Source of the DNA: Dermacentor variabilis
Lineage: Eukaryota; Arthropoda; Arachnida; Ixodida; Ixodidae
Assembly: GCF_050947875.1 (NCBI RefSeq)
Contig: NC_134569.1
Span: 21,489,631 to 21,553,630 of the forward strand
DNA: 64,000 nucleotides
Direction: 5' to 3'
The notes beneath the pieces are model-generated. The model was not told the origin of the DNA, did not search any database, and saw nothing but the letters and a program-made list of their open reading frames with translations. Shown piece after piece: positions 28,961-43,900 of this stretch (position 1 is its first letter; every line of letters starts with the position of its first letter). The position numbers and the translations under genes were made by a program.

Positions 28961-31900
28961 CTGGAAAAATTCAAAGTTCAATGCTCTGTTTATTTGCATC
29001 ATAACAATGAAGAAAGGCCTGGGCAAACAGAAGTTAAAACATTCTATTTAAAGGTGTAATGGCATGGCTGTCCAAGTATTCCCAGTTTATTATGAGAGTA
29101 AAAAAGCCAATATGGTAACAAAAAAAAGAAGAAAAAAGAAAGAAAACTGTGCCTTCAGTGCTTTTAACCCAAACAACTTAACTTATACAACAAAAAGAGC
29201 AATACAATATATACATGGACATTCAATGTGGCTGGGTAGCAAGACATGTTGAAGAAATATGGTACCTTTAAACATGTCGAAAAAAAGCTACTTCATAAAA
29301 TGCCCTCAAATGCTACGTATGCAGTATTTTTCAATCCAAAAGTTATCGTAAATAAGTTTGTTGAGTAATAGTGGCACCGCATTACATAGCATTCATGCAA
29401 GCATGGCTATGCACACAACTGCTGTGGAGCTAACTGCAGCAATGACATCTTGATTGGGTGCGCTTCAGTGACTTTGGCACTTTAACAGCCAGAAGATCAA
29501 ATGACCGAGTCAGACATGAGAAGAAAGGGGGTTAACCGAGGGGCCCAATTTTGATTAATCATATCATGAGAAGCCAACAAACAGAGACACCAAGGAAAAC
29601 ATAGGGAAATTTACTTGTACTTGCTAATTGAATTAAAGTAATGATAAATTAATGGCAATGAAAGTGGATGAAGAAACAACTTGCCGCAGGTGGGGAATGA
29701 TCCCACAGGTCTTTGCATTACACATGCGAAGAGCATCGCACGTGAAGACGTGAAATCGTTCCCCACCTGCGGCAAGTTGTTTATAATTTCTTTAATTCAA
29801 GTAATAAGTACAAGTAATCTCCCCTATGTTTTCCTTGGTGTCTTTGTTTGTTGGCTTCTGAGTTAAGAGTCAGACATGGGCAGTTACTACAAGATCACAT
29901 TGCAAAACTGGCAGAAGTTTTAATGATACCGCGACACAATGACAAAAAATAATAAGGCAAAATTATTGTTGCTACACTTAGAAGCAGCAACTGCCTTAGT
30001 GGCCTATTGCAGTGTTTATTTCAGAGATCATAGAGAAATTTTCGTCGTAAAGTCAAATTTTGTCAAATAATGTTTATCAGCCATGCTAAAGCTAAATGCA
30101 GAGGGTCAGATTGAAACTATTTTTGTTCCTGTTCAAGGAAAATGGTTCAATTCAACTCTGCCGCAAAAAAAATAATGGTTAAAACCGGTTTTAGCTGGTT
30201 TATGTTCATTTGCATAACCTAAGAGTAGGAGAACAGCTTGAATTTATTTTGTAGAAAATCTAGAGGCTACTCCTGAGCTGCACAGAAAGACAAGAAAAAT
30301 TAGGTATGTGTGCTATTCTTTAGGTCACAAGTAGGTGAAAAAAATATCATATTGTGGAAGCAGCAATATGTCAGAAACAATATGTAATTCCAAATCAAAG
30401 AAAAGGTACTCACAAGTGGAAGGTTTCATTGTATTTGGGGGACCAGTTATTGTTTTTGGACTTCGTGGCATGTTTTCGTCGCCGCTCACTCAAGTTTGGC
30501 CCAATAATATTCACTTCCACGAATGGACGGAACATGCTGGTGTTGGGCCACTTGATGTCATTGGCAGCAACCACTGGGAAAAGAAAACACATAAAGCATG
30601 TCTTTCTTTTTGCAGTGCCTAGGCCCAAATCACAAAATTTAAACACTGGCATAAAATGCAGCAATCTTTCTTTTCCACACCATTGTAGAACCATCTCAAA
30701 AACTACCTCTTTATGAGCTGCTACGGGGACAGACATATTCAAAGCCAGGTGAAAAATTGCCAAGAAATGGGAAGCACACATCCAAATATCTAAACTTGCT
30801 GTTTTAAAGTAAGCTGCACAACAAAGGGTTTTATCGGGTACAGTTTTCACAAGGTAATAAGGTGCAGCAAATGACTTGCATAAAGCTTCTTTTGCCACAT
30901 CTATATGACTGATACGTTCACATGCATTTGTCTCCTTCAATGAAATGAAACTTGCTATGAATTTAAAATTATGTCACAATCTTTTCTCCTTGCTAACCAA
31001 TCTGAGATGCAAGTACCTTGCTATTGTTATTGCTCCTTTCCTTTTTTTGTGCCACCCTGAATATGATATGCAGTGGCGCGGTGTTCTTTTACAGACTAGG
31101 AACTAGCCATGTAGGCCATTAGTTTGAAATTATGCTTTACACTGTGTTGAATATGAACAATAAAGCCATTCAACCTTCATTTGAAGTATTGTGATAAATA
31201 CTTCAAAGTTGACCAGCAAAGCAAGGGTCTCAAAGGCCATGGTTGTACTTGACCTTAGTACAAATATTTCATAGTACCAAACATATGCCAAGCCAAAACA
31301 AGCTGCTGTTAATGTGACTTGAGTAGCTTGGCAGGTGAAATGAACTTGTATGAAATGGGTCCAATTTTAGTGCTATTACTACTGCAGACTCCCTTTAGGA
31401 TGAACTCGAAGGGACAATGAAAATTTGTTTGTCTTATAAGAAGTGCGTTTTGGCAACATGACTAAGTGCATTCAAATATCTTACTTCGAAACGGTAAATA
31501 AAGTAGACTTAAAACGCTGGAAAAAATTACATAAAGAGCATTTATTTAGCTGAACTTAACAGAAAACTGTTTTCAAGTGGTACTCTTGCTTGGTTTCATC
31601 CAGCCCTTGATGGATATTTGGTGCTTCTGGGCAAATCGACGAGCAGCCATGAACGTCATCTCACCTAATCACGTTAAAAATCCTTCTATGATCTGCGATG
31701 CGGACAGTCTAGGCACACCAAGGGCTGATAGCTTCATAGGTGCTATAGCACTCATACGCTTGCGCATCACCCACATTCACAAAGTGAAATGTCACTGTCT
31801 CTTTTTGCCTCTGTCAATGAGTGATGTGTGCCACAGGCTTCCCATAGGGTGCCTAGATGCATGCGTCCCCAAGTGCAGCGCATTGAGACACCCCAGCCCA

Positions 31901-34900
31901 CAAGATTGACAGCGGTGGCAGTGTTGTGAATTTCGGTGTTCGTGCGGCCAACGAAGGTTCCATGGATGGTACAGTGATAGGTGCTGGGAGAAAGAAGAGT
32001 TCTGAGCGACGTTGAAGAGAATGAACAAAGGATTATATTAAAAAAAAGTATGGTTTCAGTTTTAAAACATGGTTCCAACTATCGGAGCACATTACATGCT
32101 ATAGTGTTAGCATGTCCGAGCGTCACTTCTCTCACAGCCATCCGGATTCACTTTTTATGCCCTTTTCTTCCCTCTTTCCCTTGTTGAGGAAATGCACTGG
32201 CTGGCCAATCTCCAACGCCGAACCCCCAGTTGTCTCCAACGTGGTGCTCCTGTCTTCAATCAGTGGCCGCTTCGTGACGGTCAGGAAGGGCGACATTGCT
32301 GTCTTGAAGCAAAGTGAATGATGAGGCGTGAACATCAACAGCGACAGCTGCGTGTCGCTGGTGGGGCATCCTTTGTTCTGGGGAATCGTCAAGCAAAACA
32401 GCACCTATGACAGCTGCGCGCCGCTGGTGAGGCATCCTTTGTTCTGGGGAATTGCCAAGCAAACCAGCACCCGTGGCAGCTGTGCGCTGCTGGTGGGGCA
32501 TCCTTTGTCCTGGGGAATCACCAAGCAAAACAGCACCGTGACAGCTGAGCAACGCTGGTGGGGCATCCTTTGTTCTGGGGAATCGCCAAATAAAACAGCA
32601 CCCATGACAGCTGCGTGTCGCTGATGAGGCATCCTTTGTTCTGGGGAATCGTCAAGCAAAACAGCACCCGTGACAGCTGCGCGCCGCTGATGGGGCATTC
32701 TTTGTTCTGGGGAATCACCAAGCAAATCAGCGCCTGTGGCAGCTGCGTGTCGCTGGTGAGGCATCCTTTGTTCTGGGGAATCGCCAAGCAAAAAGCACCC
32801 ATGACAGCTGCGTGTCGCTGGTGGGGCATCCCCGCATTGAGGGACCGCCAGGCACAACAGCAGTCACTCCGAATGTTCATTTTAACCGATGAGCATGTGT
32901 GAGGTGGTTCGTCTTAAGTGAATTTTTTTTCCATTGAGTCTATAGAAAACTAAACAAATGTTCCCATGTTATTTGTTATATGCGAGAATTCAGCTTAACC
33001 GAGTTCACCTTAACGAGAGTTCACTATACAGTTAAACCTCGATATAAAGAACTTCAATATAACGAAGTGTGTTTGTATACGATCTCAATATAACGAAATT
33101 TTCCTTCTGCAGCAAAGGAATGCCGATACAAAAAATGAAAAATTCTGCAGACACAGATGGTCAAATAGATTGAATTACAAGTGGCTGCTTGCAAATGCAC
33201 CTCTCAAATCGCGCGCTGCATGGCAAGAGCGACGGCCACAGTGAAGCTGCATCAAGTTCCATGTAAAGTTCAAGTGCGATAAGATCCTATCCCGCCCCAC
33301 GCACTTTGTGCTTTAGATGCAAGTGAAAGTGTGTGAGGATGAGAAAGAAAGATGGTGGCATCACGCATGAGTGCTGCCTCCCTGCGCGAGCAAAGGGAAA
33401 GACGGGGAGGGGAGCGAGCTCGCAGTACCGCGATCAAGCGCATGCGGTGGGTGGGGCAGCGAGGGGGGATAAGTTGGCGCGCGTCTCGATCGCCCATGGC
33501 CGTAAGCGTGGCTGAGCGTATATGCAGCTGCATACTCTGCTTTAGAGGTAACCTGCCGCATGTGCGAAGAGTGGGCATGCTGAGATGGCGTGGCATTGTG
33601 TAAGCTGTCTTCTCATGTGTTTAGTATTGAAGGTTGCGTAATCTCGAATTTTGAATCTCGAAAATGGAGCGAGAGGCAGACGAAGAATTCGCTCCCCACT
33701 ACCGGCACTTTTCATAAAAGCGTCGTCCCAGTGTGGACGACGCTATCATCCGCGGGGGCAGAGTGCACGAGAAAACACGACTGGCTTCACGCTTCACTTA
33801 ATTCAAATCGCCTATGTGAAGATGCCGTCGACGTGGCATGAAACCGTATCATTCGTCACCGACTCCCAAATTTATCAAAGTGAATTGTTTTCTTATTCAA
33901 ATTTGGTTTTTTTCGATTGCCCGATAATTTGTAAAATTCTGCGGCAGCTTTTCGTGTAAGAAAAATCGATCGGCGACTGTACTTATCTGCATGAAAGGTC
34001 AAATTTCAATACGAAATTTCAATATAATGCAAATTGCCGATTTTACCTACTTCGTTATATCGAGGTTTAACTGTACTAAGAAACATTTTTGAAATGTTTA
34101 ACACAATTTAATTTTCTGCTTGAGGAATGCTCTTGTAGTTGTTCTAGCCATTAGGTAATGATATACTTTGTTTCAGATCTGAACACCCATTTCTCCTCCA
34201 AGACACAATGTGCCACCAGTGCACCAATGTGCGCATGAGCTTGCCACTTATCACAATGAAGATTAATATATGCCTGCATGGAAGTTTACAATGCTTCTCT
34301 GATGCTTTCTCCCTGCTGCGTAATGATGCCTAGCACCATCTGTGAGATTTGGCAGAAGACAAAACAAAAATTCCTTGGCTACCAAAAATACATGTTTGGT
34401 TATATGGCTGTAAATGTGGAAATTCAATGCAACTATAAGTTCCACTGCACTTGACTTTCCTGTTTCTAGCTGCCAAGTCCTACATGTTGAATAACTGAAG
34501 CAAAAGTGTGAGCCCTCTGTAAAAATATACATAACAATCAAAATAAGAACATTACATTCTGTTTCTGGAACTGAGGGACAAACACATCTATTGTTAGACT
34601 GCCTTAGATTGCATACAGTAATACGCCCCAAGCTTCAACAAATATGACAACTCAAAACTAACATGACAGTGGATGCATAATACCTTTTACAGTGATCTTG
34701 TGTTCTCCTGTTCCAGGGTGCATAAACAGATCGACCTGCACTGACACTTCTCCAACACTGCCTTCTTCAGCGCTTGGTTGATCTAGAGAAGCAGGGGTTA
34801 AAAAGATCAATTTCCAGATTAGGCAATCAATCTGTTCTTACCAAGTGCCAAGTTGTCTTTCTATGTGCACATTTCAGATCACAAAATGCCATCTGGTATT

Positions 34901-37900
34901 AGGGCAGCTCAAGCCTCAATTGTAGGCCTGTATACTGTGGTTTCTAAAACACTTAGCACTACAAGGAAGCAAATGTTCTAAAAGTTTCTATAACTTACTT
35001 GCGCCATGTCTGGCAGATAAACTTTATATGTGTTAACCTGTATGGTATTGCATTAACTTGATGGGTTCTTACAAAATTTTGCAATGTGCAGACATTAGCC
35101 TACATTATGCTGACACTATTTTATGAAGGAGCAGTTTAAGGAAAAATGAAGACATGTGCAGCTAGAGCTGTCATGTCCTAGCTATGAGTAGGAAATGCAC
35201 CACATATAGATGTGCAGAACTTATTTTATTTGTGTATTAGGTAAGTTGTCCTTTTATGCTCGGCTAACCTCGTCCATTTAATATGGCTGGAACAAGCTGT
35301 TTCGATAAAGGTCAAAATCCCTCTATGATTCACTTTGGGAGAAAAACTGCACCCATCTTAAGTGACGCTACTAGACTTGATGCCCTAAACAACTCTTACA
35401 AGACAAATACTATGCTGATGGAGCATATCTGCCATTAAAAATTATAAGAATCCCACTGGCACAATATGCATGCATTTATTTTTGAAGTTTGCCTGGCTTT
35501 TGGGGCATACATGTGTACTTCATTAATAGACAGTTTTAGTTTAGCGTACGTAACTATAGCATAAGCTATACAATATAGTCTAGCGTACGCTAAGCAGCAC
35601 ACGTTTGTTAAAGATTTAGTTTCCCTGCGAGATATTCGGATCTCAGAGGCCATATGCCGTCGTTGCAGCTATCTCCCAACTGGAGTGATAGGTGGCGCTG
35701 CCATCTCGAACGTTTCTTTCGTTAGGCTTCGACTCATTTGAAACTAGACGAGATCTCAAAAACTATGCAAGGTTATATCCACAATACTCTGTCGTTGAAG
35801 TGGCCTGAGACTAAGCGAAAGCCGTTTACACAGTCGTTTGCTACTGGCGAAGTGAATTTTACAAAAGCAATGCCAAATTCAGTTCGAAGTGGGCAGCCGG
35901 GATTGCCGCCATGTTTCACGCAAACTACACAAAACACGCAAAGCCGCTAATGTTAAATCTGAAAAATAGCGTGCGTATGTTATATGCTATGGGTCGTTTA
36001 GCGTTCTGCGCATACACAGTAACGAACCACTATACTATAGCGTACGCTAAACTAAAACTGTCTAATGATTTACCTTTTCATGTAGCGCACAAGCAGCAGC
36101 AAACTTGGAACAGCAAGGACTGAGGAGTAACACATTTCTTTCAAGATCACAGTGATGTTTTCAGTGACTTTGCTGTTGCTGATTTCACGCGCTTTAAGAA
36201 CATGTCAGTATAAACTTACTCAAAGCAAGTACCTCTCCGGCATCCTTCATTACCGGCAGACTTCCAATAGAAGGTTTTGAGACTCACGAGTAAAAATTTT
36301 CGCTAACAGAATTTATTTTTCATAAAACTTGATGCAACAACAGTAAAATTGTAGAACAAACCCAAATTTGGAAGCAATACAGAGAATTCAGGAGAGCTGG
36401 CTGGTATAGATGTGCTAGCTAAAACTTTTAATCTTTGCTTCTAGATTTAAAACACATTTCTGCATGTGCTTTCATTCTTCTTCACCAAAACATCATGACA
36501 CCTGGTAAGCCAATGGCATCATGTGATAGTTACCATAATGCTACAAACCTCCATGCATATATACTTTAACATTTCATCAATACTTTTTTGACACACAACG
36601 CCACACTTCAGCAGTGACACCTGCCCATTACTGCCTTTCTAGTTGACCACTTGTACTTCAAGTTTATTTCAAGTGTACGTTATCATGCAGCCCCTAACCA
36701 TCCTATGGTATGACCTTGTAGCTGCAGTAATAATGGGTAGTCAAGAAAAAGTGGTATTGAACGGCATCAGCATAACATTAAAGCATACTGTGCAGAGACT
36801 ATATGCTGTTTGTAAAGAACTTGGCGAATTCTGCAGTCTACAGGCAAGGAACTGAAGGGCACCTGGTGCCCATCAGCAGCTCTACAAGTGGAAGCAGGGC
36901 GAAGAACGGACAGCCCTACAAATATGGATTAAGTCTGCCAAAAGAAAGGCAGAAAAGGCCTGTGACTGACCTTGCTTGGTCTGTGTGGAGACGAACGTCT
37001 TGATGAGCGTGTCAGTGGTTTGGGTGTAAAGGGAAAGGGCATATCGAAGGCTCTGAAGCTCAGGGCTTTTGTCCAAGAATGTCTTCTTGAGGCCGTTGCC
37101 ACCCGCATGGAAGTACTGCTTGATGGTGTCCAGCGCCACGTCTAGCACAGCACACTGCTTCGGTGTTAGGTTCTTCTCCACTTCCTGCATGAGCAAACCC
37201 ATAAATGTGTTGAGTACACAACTGTACTTGTTGAAAAACTCTCACAATCTACATGACATATTTTATGTGTACACTTCAGTGAAAAATCTCGTCATATCTT
37301 ACAGCAATCCTAACCATAGAGTACACTTATAATGCTTTATCACACCTTTATACATTCTCATATCACAAACTCACTGTTCAATTCTTATATCATGTACGCA
37401 GTTAGCATGAGGTATCTTATGTTTACACTTAACAGAAAAATTCCATCATAACTTAGGACACTTCCCCGACAAAGTAACTTTCTAACACTCTACCACGGCT
37501 TTATACATTCTCATACCATGAAGTTTCAGCTCAATTTTTATATCAATTATGCAATTACCATAACTGACCTGCAGGGTCTGTTGTTTCTACTCTAGTTGTA
37601 TGCAGCACAAAATACAGTGCCATTGTCTATATTTCCCTTATATAGAAAAGAAACTCAGCAATGATTGCTTACCATCGGATCAATAAAGGCTGCATTAAGT
37701 ACGGTTGATTTGCTTGAATTCAATATGAGCAGAACATCTAAAATTTGTTAGAACGATCTGAAGTTATACAATTTCCATGGAGCCAACAAAAAACCCATTG
37801 CCAGTTGCGGTGCATGCTGATATTACAGGTGCGCATGGTCAGTGCCACACAATTGAATATGCGTTTCACCAGCTGATGAGAGCCATCCTGTTTGGTGAGC

Positions 37901-40900
37901 TCCATGTATACGTGGATGCTTCAGTCCTGCAAGAGCACACACCAGTATTAGTGCTGTGGCCACAATACCAGCACTGCAAACCAGCTGTAGCTGTTGCCTC
38001 GATGAGCAGTCCTTGTCTGCCCCAGCCAAGTGGCGGTGTTATGGATGGTCTGGAATTTGCTGCTGGAGCTTCAATGATTCCACGAAAGTTGCATGTTGGT
38101 AACGGACTTGCACTCCGCACTCACCAGGCTCAAAATGATGAGCTGCCTCTCCCTAATTAATACTCAGTACAGCCCCACCACAACATTGTGGCACTCAGTG
38201 AAGGTGGGGGTTGGACCTTTGCTTTTTAGTGGGTTTCCAGCCGCTGAGGTGTTGTGGAAAATGAGGACGCTAATGACCTTGCAGCTGCAGAACATAATGC
38301 CACTGAGCTCTTGTGCCATGCCCGTGAATGATGTGCTTGAGGCAATTTGTGCCCGCCCCATCATCCAGCATCCAGACACCCACATTGCCAGGGGTAACCT
38401 AAAAATGCCCAGCAGCAGCATATGGTTTTTGCTCAGCTTACATATAGGATATATGTGGACTGGCCCACCAGGAGCAGCTAGAACTTGCCATAATCAGTGA
38501 TTGCCATTAATTATGATGAGCCTCAAACATGTGATGCTCTGTACCTTGCACATACTTAACTGGAATGGCAGTGCATCTTCTGGCAGATTTTGGGAAAGGA
38601 TACCTTGAAAGTGTGGCTTGTCATAGGACTTGTGCTAAACAGACATGACCTCACTACTGCTTGGCTTCAATTTCCCATTTGCAGCATGTGCCCTAAACTG
38701 AAAAGTTGTGTAGTTCATTAGTGAACATACAGTCGAATCTTGATACTTCAAGATTGAAGGGACCCAAAAATTTGTACGAATTAAAGGAAGCTAATTGAAT
38801 GGAGGACTTACCTGCAGCGGCACATGTGCACTCAGCTAACATGAGTAGAAAGTTCCACAAGATTTATTCACACGTATTTACAAATCACAGTCATTTATTA
38901 GGCGTACCGGTGCTCGTACTGTGATAGGAGGCGGCGGGCGCACGCGTGTATAATAAAAGGAAACGTATGTCCCGAGACAATTGCCCTTCAAACTTTTGGT
39001 ATGCTTCACCGCGTACGAATACTGTATTGGGGCGAAGTTGACTTTCGGGAACCGGCATTATGCAATGAGCCGTGCTCTCCGCTCTCCGAAGACAATGACG
39101 AGGATTACAAAGGCGAAGTTGGCGCCATTGCTTACAGCGGCGAATCGTTTCAATGAAAAGCATGGCACCGAGCAGCAAGAAGCTTGGCAGTGAACGTCGA
39201 AGCAGCAAGGCCTAGCGTTGCCTTGGTGTGGCTACGGCTGCCAGCTGATCTGCGTGCGAGAGCGTCTACTCGAGGCGGCGTGAGAATCAAAATGGCGGTA
39301 GTGGTGGCTTCGATTAATGCCGTTTCGGACCTGCGGTCATAACAAAAAGTCCGGAAAGTCGGACGGCAAAAATTTTTTGCGTCCGAAATTTCAGACGTTC
39401 TCATACATTGACTGTATGGGGTACATGGCGGTGGAGCGACACTAACAGAAGTCACTAACCCGTCACGAGCAGAAGTAGTAATCGGTGATGCGCGCCTGCA
39501 CATGCCTGTGCACAAATTTCCGCCACGGCTTTTTATTTTTCTTCACGCGCGGCGTTGAGAAGTCAATTCTAAGCTTTTCCTCTATGCGGGGTGTGAGGAA
39601 TGCTAGTCGGAGGCGCCGCCACGTGATTTGGCGCGCTGCTGAGAGCATTGTCGGAGCGCAGTATGTTCGAATAAACCGTCGCAAATGCTTGAGCGTTGGA
39701 CTTAAAAGGCGTTTTCGCCCATTGGAAAACACATAGCCTTGATGGGACAACAGCTTCAGTTCGAATAACCCGGAAGTTCGAATTAAGCATGTTCGAATTA
39801 ACGAAATTCGAATGTAATGAATTATATCGCTGAATATTGCAATTTTGTCACCGTGTATATTTGCCATGGCCACAGCACAGTTCAGGTGTCCACTGAAAAA
39901 TGAGACCCTTACGATGCTTGTAGCTTTTCCTTTTCTTTTGGAGTGCCATTTGTAATTCAATCTTTTTGACCACCTGCATCTGCGTCATTTTCCATTTATT
40001 GTCATGGTATTCTTTTGCGGCGGCAGTAAAATTTCGTTATATTGAAATTGTATACAAGCACACTTCATTACATTGTTGCACTGCCAAACCCGATATTGCA
40101 AAAACAAAGCCTTCTCGGCACTCGTACACTGGCTCATGACTCCTCCATTGCTGGCTCATTACAATTCATTTGCTGCCACTGAACTGCACACGGATGCCAG
40201 TGGCTATGGAATTGGGGCTGTACTTGTTCAATGGCAACTTAACGCAGAGTGCGTATTACATACAGCAGCCACCTCCTGCCACCCGACGAGAGGAATTTTT
40301 CAATTGCCAAATTACCTGGTGTTAGTTCGGGTAGTCACCAAATTACGCCTCTATTTGTAATGCCACACATTTTCTGTGGTTACCAATCACCGTGCCTTGT
40401 GGTGGCTCTCCTCGCTTAAGGACCCCACTGGACATGGACGATTGGGTAGATGGGTGCTATAGCTTGAAGAATATTCCTTTGCTGTTTTATACAAGTCAGG
40501 CCGTCTGCACAAGGACGCCGACTGCCTCTACCGTCATCCTGTTGACAGCCCTGAATATGATGCACATGATACCGACTCCTGCGTCCTGTTCATTTCTGAT
40601 CTCCACATCTGCACTGAACAACGGCGTGATGACTGCTTACATGTTCTCATTGCTCGTCTCAATTCTGCACATTTAGAGCCCACGCTGTGCATGTTCGCGC
40701 TCCGCGACGACATTCTCTACCATCGCAGTTTACATCCTGAAGGACCAGAACATTTATTCGTTGTACCAAGCCACCTGTGGACATCAGTTCTTGAGTGGTT
40801 GCATGACGCCCCTCCTGCAGGTCACCTTGGTGTTTCGCACACTTACGACCGTGCACGGTGCTGCTTCTAGTGGCCAGGCCTGTACTGCTCTGTGCACCCC

Positions 40901-43900
40901 TACGTTGCAGCCTGCGCGCTCTGTCAGCACCACAAAATACCTGCTGTGCTTCCCGCTGGACGCTTTCACCCCATCGATGTGCCCTCAGAACCATTCTTTC
41001 CCGTCGGTCTCGATCTGCTCAGCTCTTTTCCAACATTGAAATCTGGAAATAAGTGGGTAATTGTCGCGACCAGTGGCACCCACGACGATAATGGAAGAAA
41101 AAATAGTCTAGAGGAATTCGAAATCCCAAAGGTAACGCTGGAAGAAGTAAAGAAAGCCTTGGGAGATATGCAAAGGGGGAAGGCAGCTGGGGAGGATCAG
41201 GTAACAACCGATTTGTTGAAGGATGGTGTTCAGATTGTTCTAGAGAAACTGGCCACCCTGTATACGCAATGCCTCATGACCTTGAGCGTACCAGAATCTT
41301 GGAAGAACGCTAACATAATCCTAATCCATAAGAAAGGGGACGCCAAAGACTTGAAAAATTATAGACCGATCAGCTTACTGTCCGTGGCCTACAAACTATT
41401 TACTAAGCTAATCGCAAATAGAATCAGGAACACCTTAGACTTTTGTCAAGCAAAGGACCAGGCAGGATTCCGTAAAGGCTACTCAACAATAGATCATATT
41501 CACACTATCAATCAGGTGATAGAGAAATGTGCGGAATATAACCAACCCTTATATATAGCTTTCATTGATTACGAGAAAGCGTTTGATTCTGTCGAAACCT
41601 CAGCAGTCATGGAGGCATTGCGGAATCGGGGTGTAGACGAGCCGTATGTAAAAATACTGAAAGATATCTATAGCGGCTCCACAGCCACCGTAGTCCTCCA
41701 TAAAGCAAGCAACAAAATCCCAATAAAGAAAGGCGTCAGGCAGGGAGATACGGTATCTCCAATGCTATTCACAGCGTGTTTACAGGAGGTATTCAGAGAC
41801 CTGGATTGGGAAGAATTGGGGATAAAAGTTAATGGAGAATACCTTAGTAACTTGCGATTCGCTGATGATATTGCCTTGCTTAGTAACTCAGAGGACCAAT
41901 TGCAATGCATGCTCACTGACCTGGAGAGGCAAAGCAAAAGAGTGGGTCTAAAAATTAATCTGCAGAAAACTAAAGTAATGGTTAACAGTCTCGGAAGAGA
42001 ACAGCAATTTACAATAGGCAGCGAGGCACTGGAAGTCGTAAGGGAATACATCTACTTAGGGCAGGTAGTGACGGCGGATCCGGATCATGAGACGGAAATA
42101 ATGAGAAGAATAAGAATGGGCCGGGGTGCGTTTGGCAGGCATTCTCAGATCATGTACAGCAGGTTGCCATTATCCCTCAAGAGAAAAGTATATAATAGCT
42201 GTGTCTTACCAGTACACACCTACGGGGCAGAAACTTGGAGGCTTACGAAAAGGGTTCTACTCAAATTGAGGACGACGCAACGAGCTATGGAAAGAAGAAT
42301 GATAGGTGTAACGTTAAGGGATAAGAAAAGAGCAGATTGGGTGAGGGAACAAACGCGAGTTAATGACAGCTTAGTTGAAATCAAGAAAAAGAAATGGACA
42401 TGGGCAGGACATGTAATGAGGAGGGAAGATAACCGATGGTCATTAAGGGTTACGGACTGGATCCCAAGGGAAGGGAAGCGTAGGAGGGGGCGGCAGAAAG
42501 TTAGGTGGGCGGATGAGATTAAGAAGTTTGCAGGCATGACATGGCCACAATTAGTACATGACCGGGGTTGTTGGAGAAGTATGGGAGAGGCCTTTGCCCT
42601 GCAGTGGGCGTAACCAGGCTGATGATGATGATGATGTCGCGACCGATTACGTGACTCGGTATGTGATCAAGTGAGCTTTGTGCACAAGCTGTGCAACTGA
42701 GGTGGCAGATTTCCTTTTACATGATGCCATCCTCCATATGGCACACCCCGGCAGCTCCTCACTGATTGCAGGTGCACCTTCTTGTCCAAAGTAGTTGAAG
42801 ACCTACTTCGATCCTCTTCTGTCGAGCACAAGCTTCCACCCGCAGACAAATGGACTGATGGAACGGCTCAACCACATGTTGACAGAAATGCTGTCTATGT
42901 ACATTTCTGATGACCGCAGTGATTGGAACACCATGTTACCCTTCATGACCTTGGCCTATAATTCATCCCGTCACGAGACTGCTGGCTTTTCACCATTATA
43001 CCTTTTGTTTGGGTGACATCCTTCTTTGCCCTTCGACAAAGTGCTTCCTTCCTCGATGAGCACTCCCACTGAATATGCTCAAGACATCTGTGCCTGGGCT
43101 CACACGGCACGCCAGATTGCTGGCTCCCAGCTCACCGAGTCTCAGGCTGCACAGAAGATCCGGTATGAAAGCTGAAGTCGGGACATTTGATTCCCTCCTG
43201 TCTCTGTTGTCCTCCTATGGACACCATGTCGCCGCATCGGCTTGACTGAAAAGCTGCTGCTGCGCTACACAGGGCCCTACACGATAGTGCATCAGCTTGG
43301 CGACGTGAACTATGAGATAGCTCTGCTGGACTCACGTGCCTCGACAGACGTCGTGCACGTGTCCCGGCTGAAGCCTTATTTTGCCATGAGTTCACCTTCC
43401 TTATAGTTAGTGCTGAGACGGTGCCATTACAGGTGGGGGTTAGGTTACGGTGCAACCAAGAGTGACGCCAGTCAGAAGAAGATGATTTAACGTGTGTAGG
43501 TGGAATTGGTCTTGACAGCCATCTTGTTTATGCATTGTTGTCTGTCTAATAAATATTGTAAATACATCGTTATATGCGACTTCTGCAACGCAACAATATT
43601 GAGGTCCTAAAAAGATGTAGTTCTACTGAAAATAGGTTATGAAACGTCAAATACTTTGTTATATAAGAATTTCATCATATTCAAGTTCATCATCGTCATC
43701 ATCATCATCATCAGCCTGGTTACGCCCACTGCAGGGCAAAGGCCTCTCCCATACTTCTCCAACTACCCCGGTCATATACTAATTGTGGCCATGTCATCCA
43801 TGCAAACTTTTTAATTTCATCCGCCCACTTAACTTTCTGCTGCCCCCTGCTACGCTTCCCTTCCCTTGCAATCCAGTCCGTAACCCTTAATGACCATCGG

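Noticed and set aside
32256..32880. ORFs in the 66-bp minisatellite as a repeat protein
   Set aside because: Open on both strands because the unit is a multiple of three. No start, splice or domain evidence.
37060..37332. Overlapping ORFs opposite the unc-13 MHD2 exon
   Set aside because: Shadows of the conserved exon on the other strand and frame.
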